A stretch of 64,000 nucleotides of DNA from Atrichornis clamosus. Its lineage: Eukaryota; Chordata; Aves; Passeriformes; Menuridae. The stretch spans positions 1 through 64,000 of the forward strand of contig WBMZ01005377.1 in assembly GCA_013400975.1 (NCBI GenBank), in the 5' to 3' direction. The translations under genes were made by a program, and so were the position numbers. Within the stretch, counting starts at the first letter, position 1. Each line of letters begins with the position of its first letter. Under the pieces are notes generated by a model. That model had not been told where the DNA came from. It saw nothing but the letters and a program-made list of their open reading frames with translations, and did not search any database. Below are positions 24,861-37,376 of this stretch, one piece after another.

Positions 24861-27800
24861 AGTCCTTTAATCTAGCAAGTTCTTAAGTCATTTCTGAAAA
24901 CATGACTTAGTTTCCTGTGTCGTTAAGGGGCAATCTATATATTTTTATTAAAAGTATTGTTCTTTTAAAAAACCCATTTAAGTTGCAGCTGGTCTTGAAA
25001 GTTGTATGCTAGGTAAGGGGGGGAGGGGGTATCTATTGTTTTTTCCAGATACTATGATTCAAAGCAAGACAAATGTATGGCAAAACAGCAATTTTCAATA
25101 CAATTAAAACAAAGAGACTACTCTGAATAGTTCTAGAGTATCTTTACTAGAAAAGCGGCTTAGGAGAGATGATTATTGCTTTAAAGTTTTTTGCCTATCA
25201 GTTTTTCATGTGGTTGTATTTAAAAATTAAGACAAGAAATTCTAAGTGGCAGAATAATATTGGCTATTATGCTGTTTGCCTTACAGTGAAAACTTGGATT
25301 TTACAATGAGGTGATTTTTTTCCCCTGTGTTAAATAGGTACATGGAAATTCATTACAACCAGGAGTTTCAGGCCACTGTAACTCAGTGCTTACATTCTAC
25401 TTAACTATAAACTGTGTCTTAATGCATTTATCCAATTCACTTGTGTAAGTTACCAGTGGAAATCTGCATAGTTCATCGGACACTGTTCATCTTAGCTATT
25501 TGGAGAGGTGTGTTATTGCCTTGAAAACAGATTACCTAAGAAGATTCAGAATTTAAAACACATTCTTTGAGAAAACGTTGGATTATCTGTTCTTATTAGA
25601 AATGAATGAGCCTCAGTAACAAAATGTTCAGAATTCCTCTGTAAAGAGATTTTCCGTAAAGAATGAAAGGCTCTATAGTAATTGTTAAGAAGTTCAGACA
25701 ATGTAATGTTTTTTTAAAAAGCCACATTCTGGGTCAGTGTTATTTTTGTGTTCACAAATGTAAACATACAGCTTGGTATACTATTGTTAATTTAGAGCAG
25801 TGAAACAAAAGTGCGCGGTTCAGATGCTGGAGAGGTGTTTAAACAAGGACTAAATGCCTGTGCACGTGAGTACTCAGCTGGACCTACTGTTGTATTAATA
25901 GTGATGGTTCTGCTGGGACAAGCTGTCGCTTCCTGTGGCAAATTTCCTTACAGTGTAAGTCAGCAAAAGATGTATGCTCTATTTTTTATTTTTTCTCTGG
26001 CATACAAATCCCCTATTTTCTGTGTGTATACAAAAATGTGGATTTTGCTGCATTGTTCTCTCCCACTCACATGAATAAAATTCTTAACTAAAGGCAGCCA
26101 AAATAGCCTTCAATGTAAGCCTTTCTCCTAAACACCAACATCAAAAAATTATCCTGCCATGAGATCATAGCTGACTTAATTAAAACAAGGCTAATGTGGA
26201 GCAGCATTGTACCTGAGTTGCCTATCAGTGTCCTATTCTTTTCTCTCTTAGTCATAATGGGGCTGACTAAGAAGAATTTGACTGCAGTTTTCCTCCCATA
26301 AATACAGTAAACTTTGGCAAGGTCAAGACCTACAGACAGTATTATTGCAAAGTCATAAATGGGATTTCTGTGGATACTTCAAATACCTTTCTGCAGACCA
26401 CCAGAGGCCTCCTTACCGGGCTGAGGTAATCCACTGTAGGAGGCTCGCTGAACAAACAGAGAGGTTGTTGCTGTGCAAATGTTCAGGCACAGTTGTTCTG
26501 TGTGTTACTGTGTAACCACGAGCTATTGACTCCGCAGAGGGAAGGGGCTGCCAAAAACACACCTGCTACTTTCCGTGGGTCACCCTGTGGGTACAGCATT
26601 GGGCCAGCAGCAGCCTTTGGGTTGTTTAAAATCATGGTAAGGTTATTTTCCCACGTGAAGAAGCCTGCGAATCTCATAAAACTGCGATTTTGGTTAGCAG
26701 AAGGTTGCATTAGGAATCTCTCACTTACAGCTCTGTTAAATGTGTACTGATCACAGCAGTCTGACTGCAGACTGGGTTTTGGGTCTTACCAGACATGCTC
26801 ATAAAAGTGCTGCAGACATATGGATAGAGCTATCAATCAGGTTGCTTCCAGTGTTTGTGAAAAAACAGGACAATGCTATCAGAAAGAGGAACGAAAAAAT
26901 GTTCTGTTTTTCAAGTGAAAAGGCAGTGCTACTTTTCTGCTTTATAGGGAAAAATGCCTCTGCTTGAGGAGCTGCTTTGTATCCCCTTTTTTTCATGGTG
27001 CTTGCTGAGAGACAGACCTCTGAGTTTTCACCCTCTCTCAAGTCACAAGAGTTAAGATCTGCAATTTAAAGTCTGTTTAGGCTAGGGCTGCATCTCTTTC
27101 TGTTTGTGTACAGAATGTCCATGAAGCTCTTCCAGACCCAGTGGAAGGCACCTACCAAGTGCCCTTATAATAAACAGGATTACACGTGGTGTAGCACAGC
27201 CCATGAGAGAGAAATCTCTTTTAAGCCCCATGTCAGGATTTTGTTTGAGGTAATCTCAGGCTTTTACATACTTGTACTAAAGAAGAGATGTTCAAAACAT
27301 TCGTCCAGATACCAGTACTAGTTTAGGAGCATTACACGTGAAACTTGCTTGCAGTATCCCTTGTCTGTCCCAGGTAAACCAGCAAATTGCAGCTCAGTGT
27401 TTACTTTGGGATTGCACTGGTCTTTGGATTAAATACTGTGCTCCAGGGCCCCTTTGGATGAGGTGGTGTTCTGGTCCACGTGTCAGCTGCTGTGCTGTTA
27501 GAGTAACATGCTGCTCCTCTAAAGCCTTAGAGAAGGAATGGACCAAATACCAGGGAAAAGTTTCTTGTGGATTCATGCTTCCGGCTTAGTGCTCTCTGTA
27601 AAACTAAGTGCTGTGCTTGCTAGATTTTTTTTTTTTTAATATGAAGTGGGGAAAGAAACCCCCATACATTCCAGATGTTTGGGGTTTTTTTAGTTGGAAA
27701 GTTTGTTAAAAAAGCCTTGAAGTGTATATGTGTGTATGTGCAGATAGACGTGCACTTTGTTAGCGTGTCAGACTGACCCAATCTTTCTGTGTAAACAGGG

Positions 27801-28403
27801 GTAATGAACCTTGCAAGGCACAGGATTAACAAAACTAAAAAGGAGCTCAGGAGTAGCGAACATGGCGTCAGCATTAACTGGGGAAATGGATTGCTCTTCA
27901 AGTTTGTCCATTTGGCAGCACTTGTGGGCAAGCAACGTGACATTTCCTCTCTCTTTTCTTCTTCATTCCTTTCCTTGTCCCATTCTTTGCACTCTGCCAG
28001 CTATTCAAGAAATGGGCTTTATTCATCTGTGCAAAAGGCGCAGTTTACAGATGCCTCCTGGTCCTTTAAGGTTGTTCATTCCAGGGCAATTCAAAGCTAG
28101 GATACACATTGTGAATTTAGCATCTTGTGATGTCACATCTGTGAATGTGTAGGATGACTACTATTAGAAAGGATAAAACAGGCTAAGGCTGCTACTGCTG
28201 TTAAATTATTTTTCTTGTAAAAAGTCTTGTGAGCACCCTGTATGACAAGTTGTAGTATGAACATATGAAAAGCCAGAATTAAGCCATGACTGTAGTCTTA
28301 AATAATTATTAGTGGAAGTACATGTTTATGAATAGCAATGCTATGGGTTTATGCATTATATAAAAATGAAAATGCGTTGCTATTTTAAAAAGAGCACTAT
28401 TAT
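24861..28403. other. Noncoding stretch
   Basis: A G7-A-G5 run lies near 25017-25029 and a T13 run at 27625-27637. Several frames of 60-113 codons overlap on both strands (26480-28150), but none has a recognisable domain. No repeat family identified. Confidence 0.45.
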
Positions 28404-28434
28404 CCCATCCCTACCCCTTTTCCCCCCTGCCCCC
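28404..28434 (-). other. Strong G-quadruplex motif on the reverse strand
   Basis: Five C-runs on the forward strand (28404-28406, 28409-28411, 28414-28417, 28422-28427 and 28430-28434) are separated by loops of 2, 2, 4 and 2 nt. Read on the reverse strand this is five G-tracts of at least three with short loops. It meets the standard G3+N1-7 rule for an intramolecular quadruplex with one spare tract. The forward strand could form an i-motif. Function is unknown. Confidence 0.75.
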
Positions 28435-31400
28435 TATGTTTTACATTTTCTTTCCTCTAAAAGAAATGCTTTCTGATTAAGGATCATGTTGAAAACTCAG
28501 CAGTTTTTAATCCAGCTCTCTGCAGGCTGCAGTTCATGCTTCATTTAACTGATCAGTTCCACTGCTACATTACTAGACAAAATCACCAGTTTGAAGAGAG
28601 AAGCAATTGTAGTAAGTCATAAAAATGGAAGACCCCACATTTTAAGAAATTAAATGAATTTTTAAAACTCTCCACTTCTCGTACAGATGTTGTAGGGTGT
28701 TTTTGTACGTGACCAAATGAAATGCACACTTTTCAGTGTTTTGCTACACTTTGTATAATGAATCCAGATCAAAACCTGAACTACGTGCTCAGCTGTTCAA
28801 CAGAGACTGTTAAAAAGATTATTCTGCGTGCTTTGAAATAACAGTATGGATGCATGTGAAAGAGTTTCAGCAAAGTAATGCATAAATGCTTGTGTGAACT
28901 ATGAGTGTCAGACTTGATCAGTAATTGTTAGTGTAACCTTGAGGTTGGCATAAATAGGCCTTCAAATCAGCAAAACTGATCCTCGTTTCTTTGTGGAGCT
29001 GCTGGAATAGAACTGTGTGAACAGATGCTTTGACAGGGACAACAGATCAGACACTCAGAGGAGATGATGTTGGAAACCAAATTTCATATCCTGCTAGGAA
29101 AACCCAAAAGGTGTGGGATCAGCAGTGTAGTCCTAAGTACTCCCGTGGACTGCTGCATAGGATTTATCTAACCTGTTCATCTTACCGTGCCATAATCTCA
29201 GAGAGTCCTTGCTAGTGGGTGTTCTTGACTTACATCCTCACAGGTTCAATACAGTGTGCCTTGAAGGTTCAGGAAGTAGCATCACTTTTTTCTTTTTTTT
29301 CCACTTTTTGCTTATTCTTTTTTTTTCATATGAACGGTTGTGATGACAAGTTCTTGTTAGCTCTTCCTCTAGCACAACACTGTCTAAATGTGAAACTACA
29401 CTTGCAAGAGAGGGTTTTCTATGCTCCATTTTCCCCTCATTCACATTTTTGTGTGCTGTTTTAATTTCTGTTCTTCATCAAGCCTTCTTCTAAGACTACT
29501 GACAAGACTCGGACTAGACCACCTTATTAGAGCTGAAAATACAGCAATTCAGGATGTCTGCTGCAACAGACACCCCAAATCTGGACATTTTAAGTACTGG
29601 GAATGTGTTATTAAAATCCACTGTACATTTGCTCAGTGCTTAAACATTTATGCTCCTCTTTGGAATAAGAAAGATACTATTGTCTTGAGCTAGAACTCAT
29701 CTTGGTACCTTAAATATTTAGGGCATTGTGCAGTGGGTTGGTTACTTGAATCCAGTAGTCACTAATCACGTGGAAAAAACCCACATTGACCATTTTCACA
29801 GTTATCATTTGTACATGTGCTGGCATGGTGTAAAAACAGGCACGTGATAGAAGCTGGAAAGTTGATCAGATAGCCCTGCCTCTGAAGGCTTTTCATGGTG
29901 TCAGGTTATTTTTTGCAGCATGTCAGCCCCATGAGAATCTATTGTGACAATGCAAAAAAAGCTCGTTGTTTTGAGATGTTTAGTTGGTGCCCTACAGTTG
30001 AAAAATGCGTTCTGCTATTACAGGGATTTATTGCAAATATTCCTAAAGCAGTGTGGCGCCTCATGTGCGGCATTACAGCCCGTGACCAGCGACATCAGAT
30101 CATGAAATTTGTCTTGTGAGAGCAGATTCAAGTTCTGTAGGTGATCATTATGTTGCAGCTGAGTCATGTGGATTTTCTTTTCCCTCTAACATGCACTTTT
30201 ATTTTCCACAAGCAGTAAATGTATTTTTCCATATGGTGTGGGCCAAAGTCTGCTTGGAGCGACACCTGCTTAGACAAAGCAAATTCACTCCCAAAATGCA
30301 CCACTTTATAAGGTATATCCATTTCTTACAGGAGCAAAGAAAATTATATACTCATTACTTTTGCTCTGAACTGATGCCCAACTTAGCCCATTGCTTTTTT
30401 TCAAACAATCCTACAGTAACAAAATAACACAAAAAACCAGTCAATATGATTCAGCGGTATGTTAGTCATTAGACTAAAAGACCTAGGAATTTGATGTTTT
30501 CAGGAAAACAGAATTTGGCACATCTAAATAAAATTCTCTTCATTAAGCAGCACCAGATAGCTAAAATAAAGTTGAATAATTTGCCCGAGTTCTTCTTAAA
30601 TTGTTTAAAATATAATAGATTTCTCTCTTGGCAAGAACACACTAATGAAGCTGAACAGGATATACTGTTTTATTGAATACTACCAATGCATTTTGCTACT
30701 GATAGTGTTTCAGGCTCAATACCTCTTTCAGATCTCTGAAAGCACAAGGAGCTTTTGGAAATTTTTACATTTTTATGCTGCAGGTAGGTGTCAGCATGAT
30801 GTAGTTGATTATGCAGATTCTGTGTTAGCATATAGCATTTCCTTTAAAAGCAGCACTAACAGTCAAGGAGAGATTACTACAAAGTCCAGGAAATATCATT
30901 TGGTCATCTAACTAATCCCCATTTTTTGGAGGCAGAGGGAGAAAATTCTATGTGGATTGAGGAGGTTTTTTTTATTGTTATTACTTATGAAAAGATATCT
31001 TAGGTTAATCCATTTTGAATGTCAAGAGGATAAATCTGACAGGAGTCAGAAGAGCTCCAGTGGGACTAGCACTACAAGTTACAAAACAGCTAACATCATC
31101 CAAGACTAATTTCTTTCCCCTGTTTGTCCTACTGTGGAGGGAGAGTTAAAAGGCAATTCTTGGAGAGTTGAAAGGCTCCATAATAGGGCTCCTCTCTCTA
31201 AGGGAGTAAAACTGCTTTGTGGCCTTTGTCTTCAGGCTGCTAATAAACCATCCCATGCTGTGAGGCTTTGAGTTCACTCTTAATTCAACTTCAGTTCAGC
31301 TTCCATCAGCTTTGGTTTCCCTGTCTTTGTGAGTCGTTTTTTCCTTAAATACATGGTGTATCTAACTCACATTTGAGCTCCTTTGTTCATTGCCTGAGTT

Positions 31401-34400
31401 TATAAATGTACCAGCTTCATAACACCCTGCTTGGCAATTTTTGCCGAAGGATGGAAATTGCCAGAAGCATTTCAGTAGCTGAGTTTTGATGGTTTCTGCT
31501 CTCTTTCTGTCTGTCTCTCTGAGTGCACGTCTTTTTCCGTCTTAAAGCAACTTACAAACGTAAGGCTACATTTATCCATATGAATCTGTCAGATCTTCTG
31601 AGCTGTTCAAGAAGGCACATAACTCTGTACAGCTGGGTTTTGGCTGATCCTACTCCTTCCCCTCAGTCCCCAATTATGTGACCAGTTTAGTAACGTGTTT
31701 GGCTATTGTTCCTGTCCCTGCTTTTCCACATAAGACCAAAATACAGTACTTGGACTTGTAAATGCCGAGGAATTTGCACCTGGCAAATTACGGATTTGAG
31801 AAGAGACAGTTTGGGGGGGATGCTCAGTTAATTTTGCAATCCATGAGGTCTGACACTGCAAAGGGTCAGTCCCAGCCCTGCCAGCCCAGCAAGGTACTGT
31901 TTACTGCCTTTGTACCTAGACAGAGCTTGGAAAGCGATGGGGAGAGGAGGGGGATCTCCCACCTTCTGGTGGTAAACGAGGACGTGCCTGTGATGGTGGC
32001 CAGGGCTGGGCAGGCAGCACTGCCCTCTCCACGTGGGTATCTTTTAGGGCTCAGGGGTCGAGGTGGTGCTGTTCTGTGCGCTCTGGTGCTTAACCCTTAA
32101 ACTGCCACTCACAGAATGGCCCATACTGACTCATCTGGGAGCAGGGGACACGCACAGTCAGTGCACCTTGGCTTCAGAACAGCTGTCCTGGAAAATATTG
32201 GTGTGATTTTGTCCAGAGCCAGAGGGAGCTCGTAAAATAAAATTAAAATGGACAAAGCAAAGGTTCCCCAATTCTTGCTTTGTTTGGAGTTTTACTCTAA
32301 ACACTTGCCTAATGAATTAAATGTCCCTGCAAGTCACATCCTTTACAAGTGAGTTTAAAATAGTTGCAGTCTCTGTTAGAAGTCATTTGAAATGACGTGG
32401 TGGTGCTGCTGCATCTCCCACTGAGCATTGCTTGCATTTGTGCAGGCACACTTCCAGCATGAACAACACAGGAAAGAAGTAGGTGAGGGTAGTATAGGGT
32501 AGCGTGTTACTTTGGGAACAGGGGAAGAGTCTCATGCAGGAGAAATGCTGGATGAAGCATGAAGTGCCATCAATTTAATAGTGAGCTGAGGCAAAATCCT
32601 GTTATTAAAGGGTTGGGCACTCTTTACTAAAAGAACAGAATGGGGAGGATATAGAAGCTGGATAGTCAAGGAGTTTCACTCTAACTGATCTTCTCATCTA
32701 CATTTAGTTCTCTGGTTTGATGGGTTGTATGAACCTATGAGCACTCTATGGCTTTCTGTTTTGATAAGATCATATGTAATTGTGTCTTGCCAGGTAAAGT
32801 TGGGAGTCTGATGGATATCTGCTATTGTCTTCTCAAAAATTATACCTTATTATGTTACTATTATAAGAAACCAAAACAGCGCAAGAATTAAACATACAGT
32901 TGGAAGTTAGAAATTCTGTGTTTTTGTAAAGTTAGGAAAACCAGGTTATTTCTTGCTATTAATTTTAAGGTGACTGAACTAGTCTTATTCTAGGTATTTG
33001 GAGAAGATAGTCACACAAATTTCATTTTGTTTCTGATTGAGTATTGTGTTCAAATCTGTAGTTACTCAGATGTGGAACTGGCACACATTTAGCTTGACGG
33101 ACGAACTCTTTGCTGTTGTAAATATGTTAGGAATTTAGGATTTGTTATTTCCAGAGTGCTGTGTATATAGTTGTCTAGAGAGTGGTCGGTGGTTTTGTTT
33201 TGAGGGTTTTTTTGATTCTCAGTTTGCAACCTAATTCTTATACAAATGTATCAAATCCAAATATTCAGTTCCATTTCAAGAGCTGAGATTCAGGTAAAAT
33301 GTGTTATGCTGTTAATGCATGGGAAAAAAGCTAAGGACTCAAGTGTGAGGGGGTAGTAGAGAATTCATGGATTGGGAAAAGGAGGTAAGACAAAAAAGGT
33401 AGCTCGAGGGAGGGAAAAGTGGAAAGGAAAAAGAGGACAAAAAACATAACAGATGGAAGATTAGATTGAGATTTCTTTATACTTATAAATAATTGAGATG
33501 CAGAAAGGGAAATATCAAAAAATCCAGAGAAAGAGTCATTATATGAAGGCATCACATAGCCTGAAACCAAGTTATGATCTTTTATATCAATTTGTGAGAT
33601 TTTTGAAAATTATAGTGTAAAAGAGTAATTCCATGCAATATCAGGGTTTTCTGGTTGTTGTTTGGTGGGGGGGGGCCTTTCTGGATTTTGAAAAGCCTGA
33701 GCCTGTTTATTACTGAGTGATATTTCTAAAATTTCTTTTCCTGAAAACCCTTGTTAATAAAACCTAAGTGCAGTTGGAGGGAGAGAAAGTGCTTTATTTG
33801 GAAATACTGCTATCTGCCATGTTCCTACTGTCATTCTTTGCTTTTAGTACTGAAAATCAAACTGACCTTCGCCAGCTACTCAAATGCAGCTGAGAACACA
33901 TGTTGAGAGGGCAAAGGCTTGCACACGTAAATGTGATTTTGCACCCTTGGTTCATGCCAAAAGAAAGTACAATTATTCTCTTCTCAAAAGTCTCAGTGGG
34001 AACCCTGGCCATTGTCAGATGGGTGCTTTGTGCACATCTGCTGCATTGGCCAATGCTTGACTTGACTGCTCACCCTTTCATTGAGGATAAACAAGGAAAT
34101 AGAAACTCCTGCTTGTGTAACTAAAAGGATATGAAAGAGTATGTCCTCATTCCGAGCATTTGTGGAAAAGAGTAGCCTGGCTTGGAACAAGTACAGAGGA
34201 ACGAAATATATCCGCATTTTACCAGGCCACACTGCTACGTCACGTGTACCATGGACAAATAATTATTCTTCAGACGTTAAAAGTATGCATATCCAATCTC
34301 TGAAGTATACAAGTAGATCTCTAAACAAACATGTCAAGTGTGATTAGTGTTGTGTGCAAATGGACTGGCATACAGTGCTCTCTGCCCCTTTCTGTCTCCT

Positions 34401-34743
34401 TTTTAAGTTGATGCTGTCAAACACCAGAAAAATAGTTTTCCAAGTTTCAGTTTCTTCAGGCAAAATGAGGAATGAACAACACCTTTAAAAGCACTTAGAA
34501 TTTGTTGTTATTATGAGAACTTTTTTTTTCCCCACAGAAATTGGCATTCCAGTAGGTGCAAGTGATGTCACTTAGGTATCTATCTGACATGTGCTCTATT
34601 CCTGGAGAAGTATTTCCATTGAAAATTGTTTGCTGTGAAATTGTTTTGACCCAAGAGTATCTGTAAGTGTGAAATCAGTGTAATTGTTTCTGCCTTCAAG
34701 AGTGCCCACAGAAAAAGGACAAAGCCAAAACTAAGGAGTGGGG
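28435..34743. other. Noncoding stretch with a GC-rich patch
   Basis: Mostly AT-rich and featureless. About 31850-32090 is GC-rich and lies inside a 112-codon forward frame (31762-32100). Its protein is low in recognisable motifs and I do not assign function. A poly-G run lies at 33667-33675. A consensus 3' splice acceptor, T9 then CCCCACAG, ends at 34537; no exon follows that I recognise. Confidence 0.4.
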
Positions 34744-34757
34744 AAAAAAAAAAAAAA
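34744..34757. repeat. A14 homopolymer
   Basis: Fourteen A residues, one of only two A-runs of at least 11 in the window, against nine T-runs of that length. Confidence 0.95.
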
Positions 34758-37302
34758 TCCGTGACCAGGTACAGTGGCAGGAAGTTTAGGTAGGGTTGAC
34801 AACTGCTGTTTTGACAGGTTTGTGCAATCATTCCAAAGTGGTTTAAAGCTGTAGGAGCGGGCAGCAAGCTTGCAAGCTGACAGCCTCTTACCTTCACAAT
34901 TCTAGATGCAAACTTCCTTGTCTGATCAAAGATCTTGGGTAGGCTTGTCACACCTCAAAAAAGCACCCGTGACAGAGGGAAATTTATATGCTATGTGAAA
35001 TGAGCCATCATGCAGGAGAAGAGTTACTGAGCACCTTCAGAAAAACTCCTTGGTTTCTTAACTAGACCGAAGGGAGGGAAGTGCCCAAGTAGGAAGCCAG
35101 GGCACCTCAAACAAAGCCCAGCTAGGATTTTGTAAGATGAAAGGTAAGCAGATACCATCCCAAGGGTCTTGTATTAGCACACATGCTGTCAGCAGGCTCC
35201 CTTTGTTTCACAATGCTGCTCTACCCTTTCACTTACACTGCTTTCCCTCAGGATACCTCCCACCTCTCCCTGATATGGTCATTCCTTACCTGGCGTGTCC
35301 ATTTTCCCACTGTTTCCAGAGACCCCCACCCCTTTCTTGGCAGCCAGTGTCCTGTCATCATTTCCCAAAGGGGAGGAACTGAGAAGCATTCGGTCACACC
35401 AAGATGTGTGGGCTTTGGCCCTTTCATGTGGGTACACTGATGCTAATGAGGGACTTGGCATCGTGCATAAAGCGTGTGTGCTTTGTGAATAAAGCACGTG
35501 TGCTGCTTTCCCTTAAGAACAAACCTTGTTCCATATTTTTCATACACTGCTACTTTAGTTTCTTCAAAATGAAGGAAGCCACTTTACTCCCACTGCTGCC
35601 AGCATCTTTCAGCTTCCTTCTGGGGCCAGGCTCATTTCAATGTGTTTTCTGCTTCAGCCCCTGTCCCCCCTTTACCCTTAGTAGCAAGCCTAACTACATT
35701 TATAAAGTCAGTTCTTTATCAACTATATTTAACAATACCCCTACAGAAAATAACAAGGCGTATAGAGTTAAAGCAAGCTGTCCTTCAGCCTTGCAGACAC
35801 TGGCAAAGTACTTTCCAAACATTTAATCCATAAATAGGTGCAGCAGCCAATCATCCTCATGGAAACCTCTTCAGATTTTAAAAGCAAAACTCCAGTTAGG
35901 ATTTACACTTCAGAAAATTTAATAGTAGTCTTGGTGGGTTTGCAGAAGCAGACTCTACTGGAACAGATTCAATTGTCAACACCTAGTGCCATTTTTGGTG
36001 ACTTAACTTTTCTTGTTTGATCTACAAGTGCCTCTCTAGAAGGGCATGAGTCTGATGTTATGTCTGCATAACCCCATGCAGGTGTCTTGGATACTACAGA
36101 AGTGCCTAAAATAGCACTACATGCCTCTGTGCTTGCATCTAAATCCCATGCTGCTTAAGCCTCTGCTCTGAGATGTAGGAAAAGGGACTCTGTTGCTTAG
36201 GTTTCATTATTGGGTGAAGCATTAAGTGAAATTTTGACAGCTTACAAGCTTTATAAATGTCAGAGGTGGTTTTCAGCAGAGGCAGAGCTAAATGCTGTGT
36301 CTGGTATTTCAGCATAAAAGTATCACCTTAAATCACTCCTTTGGTCAGCGTATTCCTTCTGTCCGGTTTTAATCCCATTACCCTCCTTGCTTCAGCAACA
36401 GGTACTGTGTGAATCAGCAAGTGTTCTCAAATGTTCAGACTATCTTCATATTCATTTATAAAAGCAGTTAGCAGTTTACAAATAGTTGTAATGATGATTT
36501 GATAAGATCAAAAATGCTGCTTGTTGTGAAAGTTTGCAGTCTGTAGTTTTTGGTGCATCCCTCCAGCTATGGATCACCTTTAGCTTCCATTGCGTGGCTG
36601 AAACTTGGAAACCACCTTCTACTGTAAGTTCAGACAACGAGACAACAATAAATACTTGCCATTTTACCTGACAGTAGACAGCTTGATCGGCATTAATCTG
36701 AAAACTTGTTTCTTTTATCTTTCGTCTGCGATAAATCGGCTCACTTGGCAATTCCAGAAATGGAAACTCACTTTGTGATACAGAGACATGTCTCTAAAAG
36801 TCTGTCTCTCACAATTTAGAGAAGCCTGAAGAGAATGAGGGAAAAGTAACTGATTGCCTCAAATCCTATTTGCTCGTGACACAACATGTCAAGCATGTTT
36901 AGGTGCAAGGTGCACCTTGGTGGATTTGCTGCCATGCAGCTCCAAACTTTTCCAGCAGCAATGTGTGTTAGTTTGTGTGAACTTTCAGAGCAAAATACTT
37001 CTTCTTGGCTGTTGGGGAGGAATGAAAACAAACTTAAAGACCTCATTGCCATCATGGGAGCTGGGTGATATGACGTCTTTTGAATGAGGTTTTTACTTAA
37101 AATCTTGCTGGATTAAGTGACTGGCTAAGGCAAATATTTCCATACAAACATACTGGTAATAAACGAAATATCTTTGGTCCAGACTCTGAGGGAGCAGAGC
37201 TGCTTATTTTTTATGCTCATTTTTATGTGGATAACAGGTAGTAGATAAGGAAAAATGTTCCTGAGGATTGAGAATGACGTCTCAAAACAGAAAAAACACT
37301 TT
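34758..37302. other. Noncoding stretch
   Basis: Includes a frame of 140 codons (35404-35826, forward), the longest in the window, and others overlapping it. The protein is F/L/S/P-rich with no known domain, and several frames are open at once, so chance is the simplest reading. No repeat recognised. Confidence 0.45.
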
Positions 37303-37376
37303 ACTGAGCTCTTGGCAAGGCACTGTGTAGTGTATGTGTAACTGAGCTCTTGGCAAGGCACTGTGGTGTATGTGTA
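37303..37376. repeat. Two-copy tandem duplication (38 and 36 bp)
   Basis: The unit begins actgagctcttggcaaggca. Copy 1 is 37303-37340 and copy 2 is 37341-37376. They are identical apart from a 2-bp loss in copy 2 (ctgtgtagtg against ctgtggtg). Near-identity points to a recent local duplication, most likely by replication slippage. Confidence 0.95.

Noticed and set aside
35404..35826. 140-codon forward frame as a protein gene
   Set aside because: Longest frame in the window, but F/L/S/P-rich as expected from T/C-rich DNA, with several other frames open across it and no known motif.
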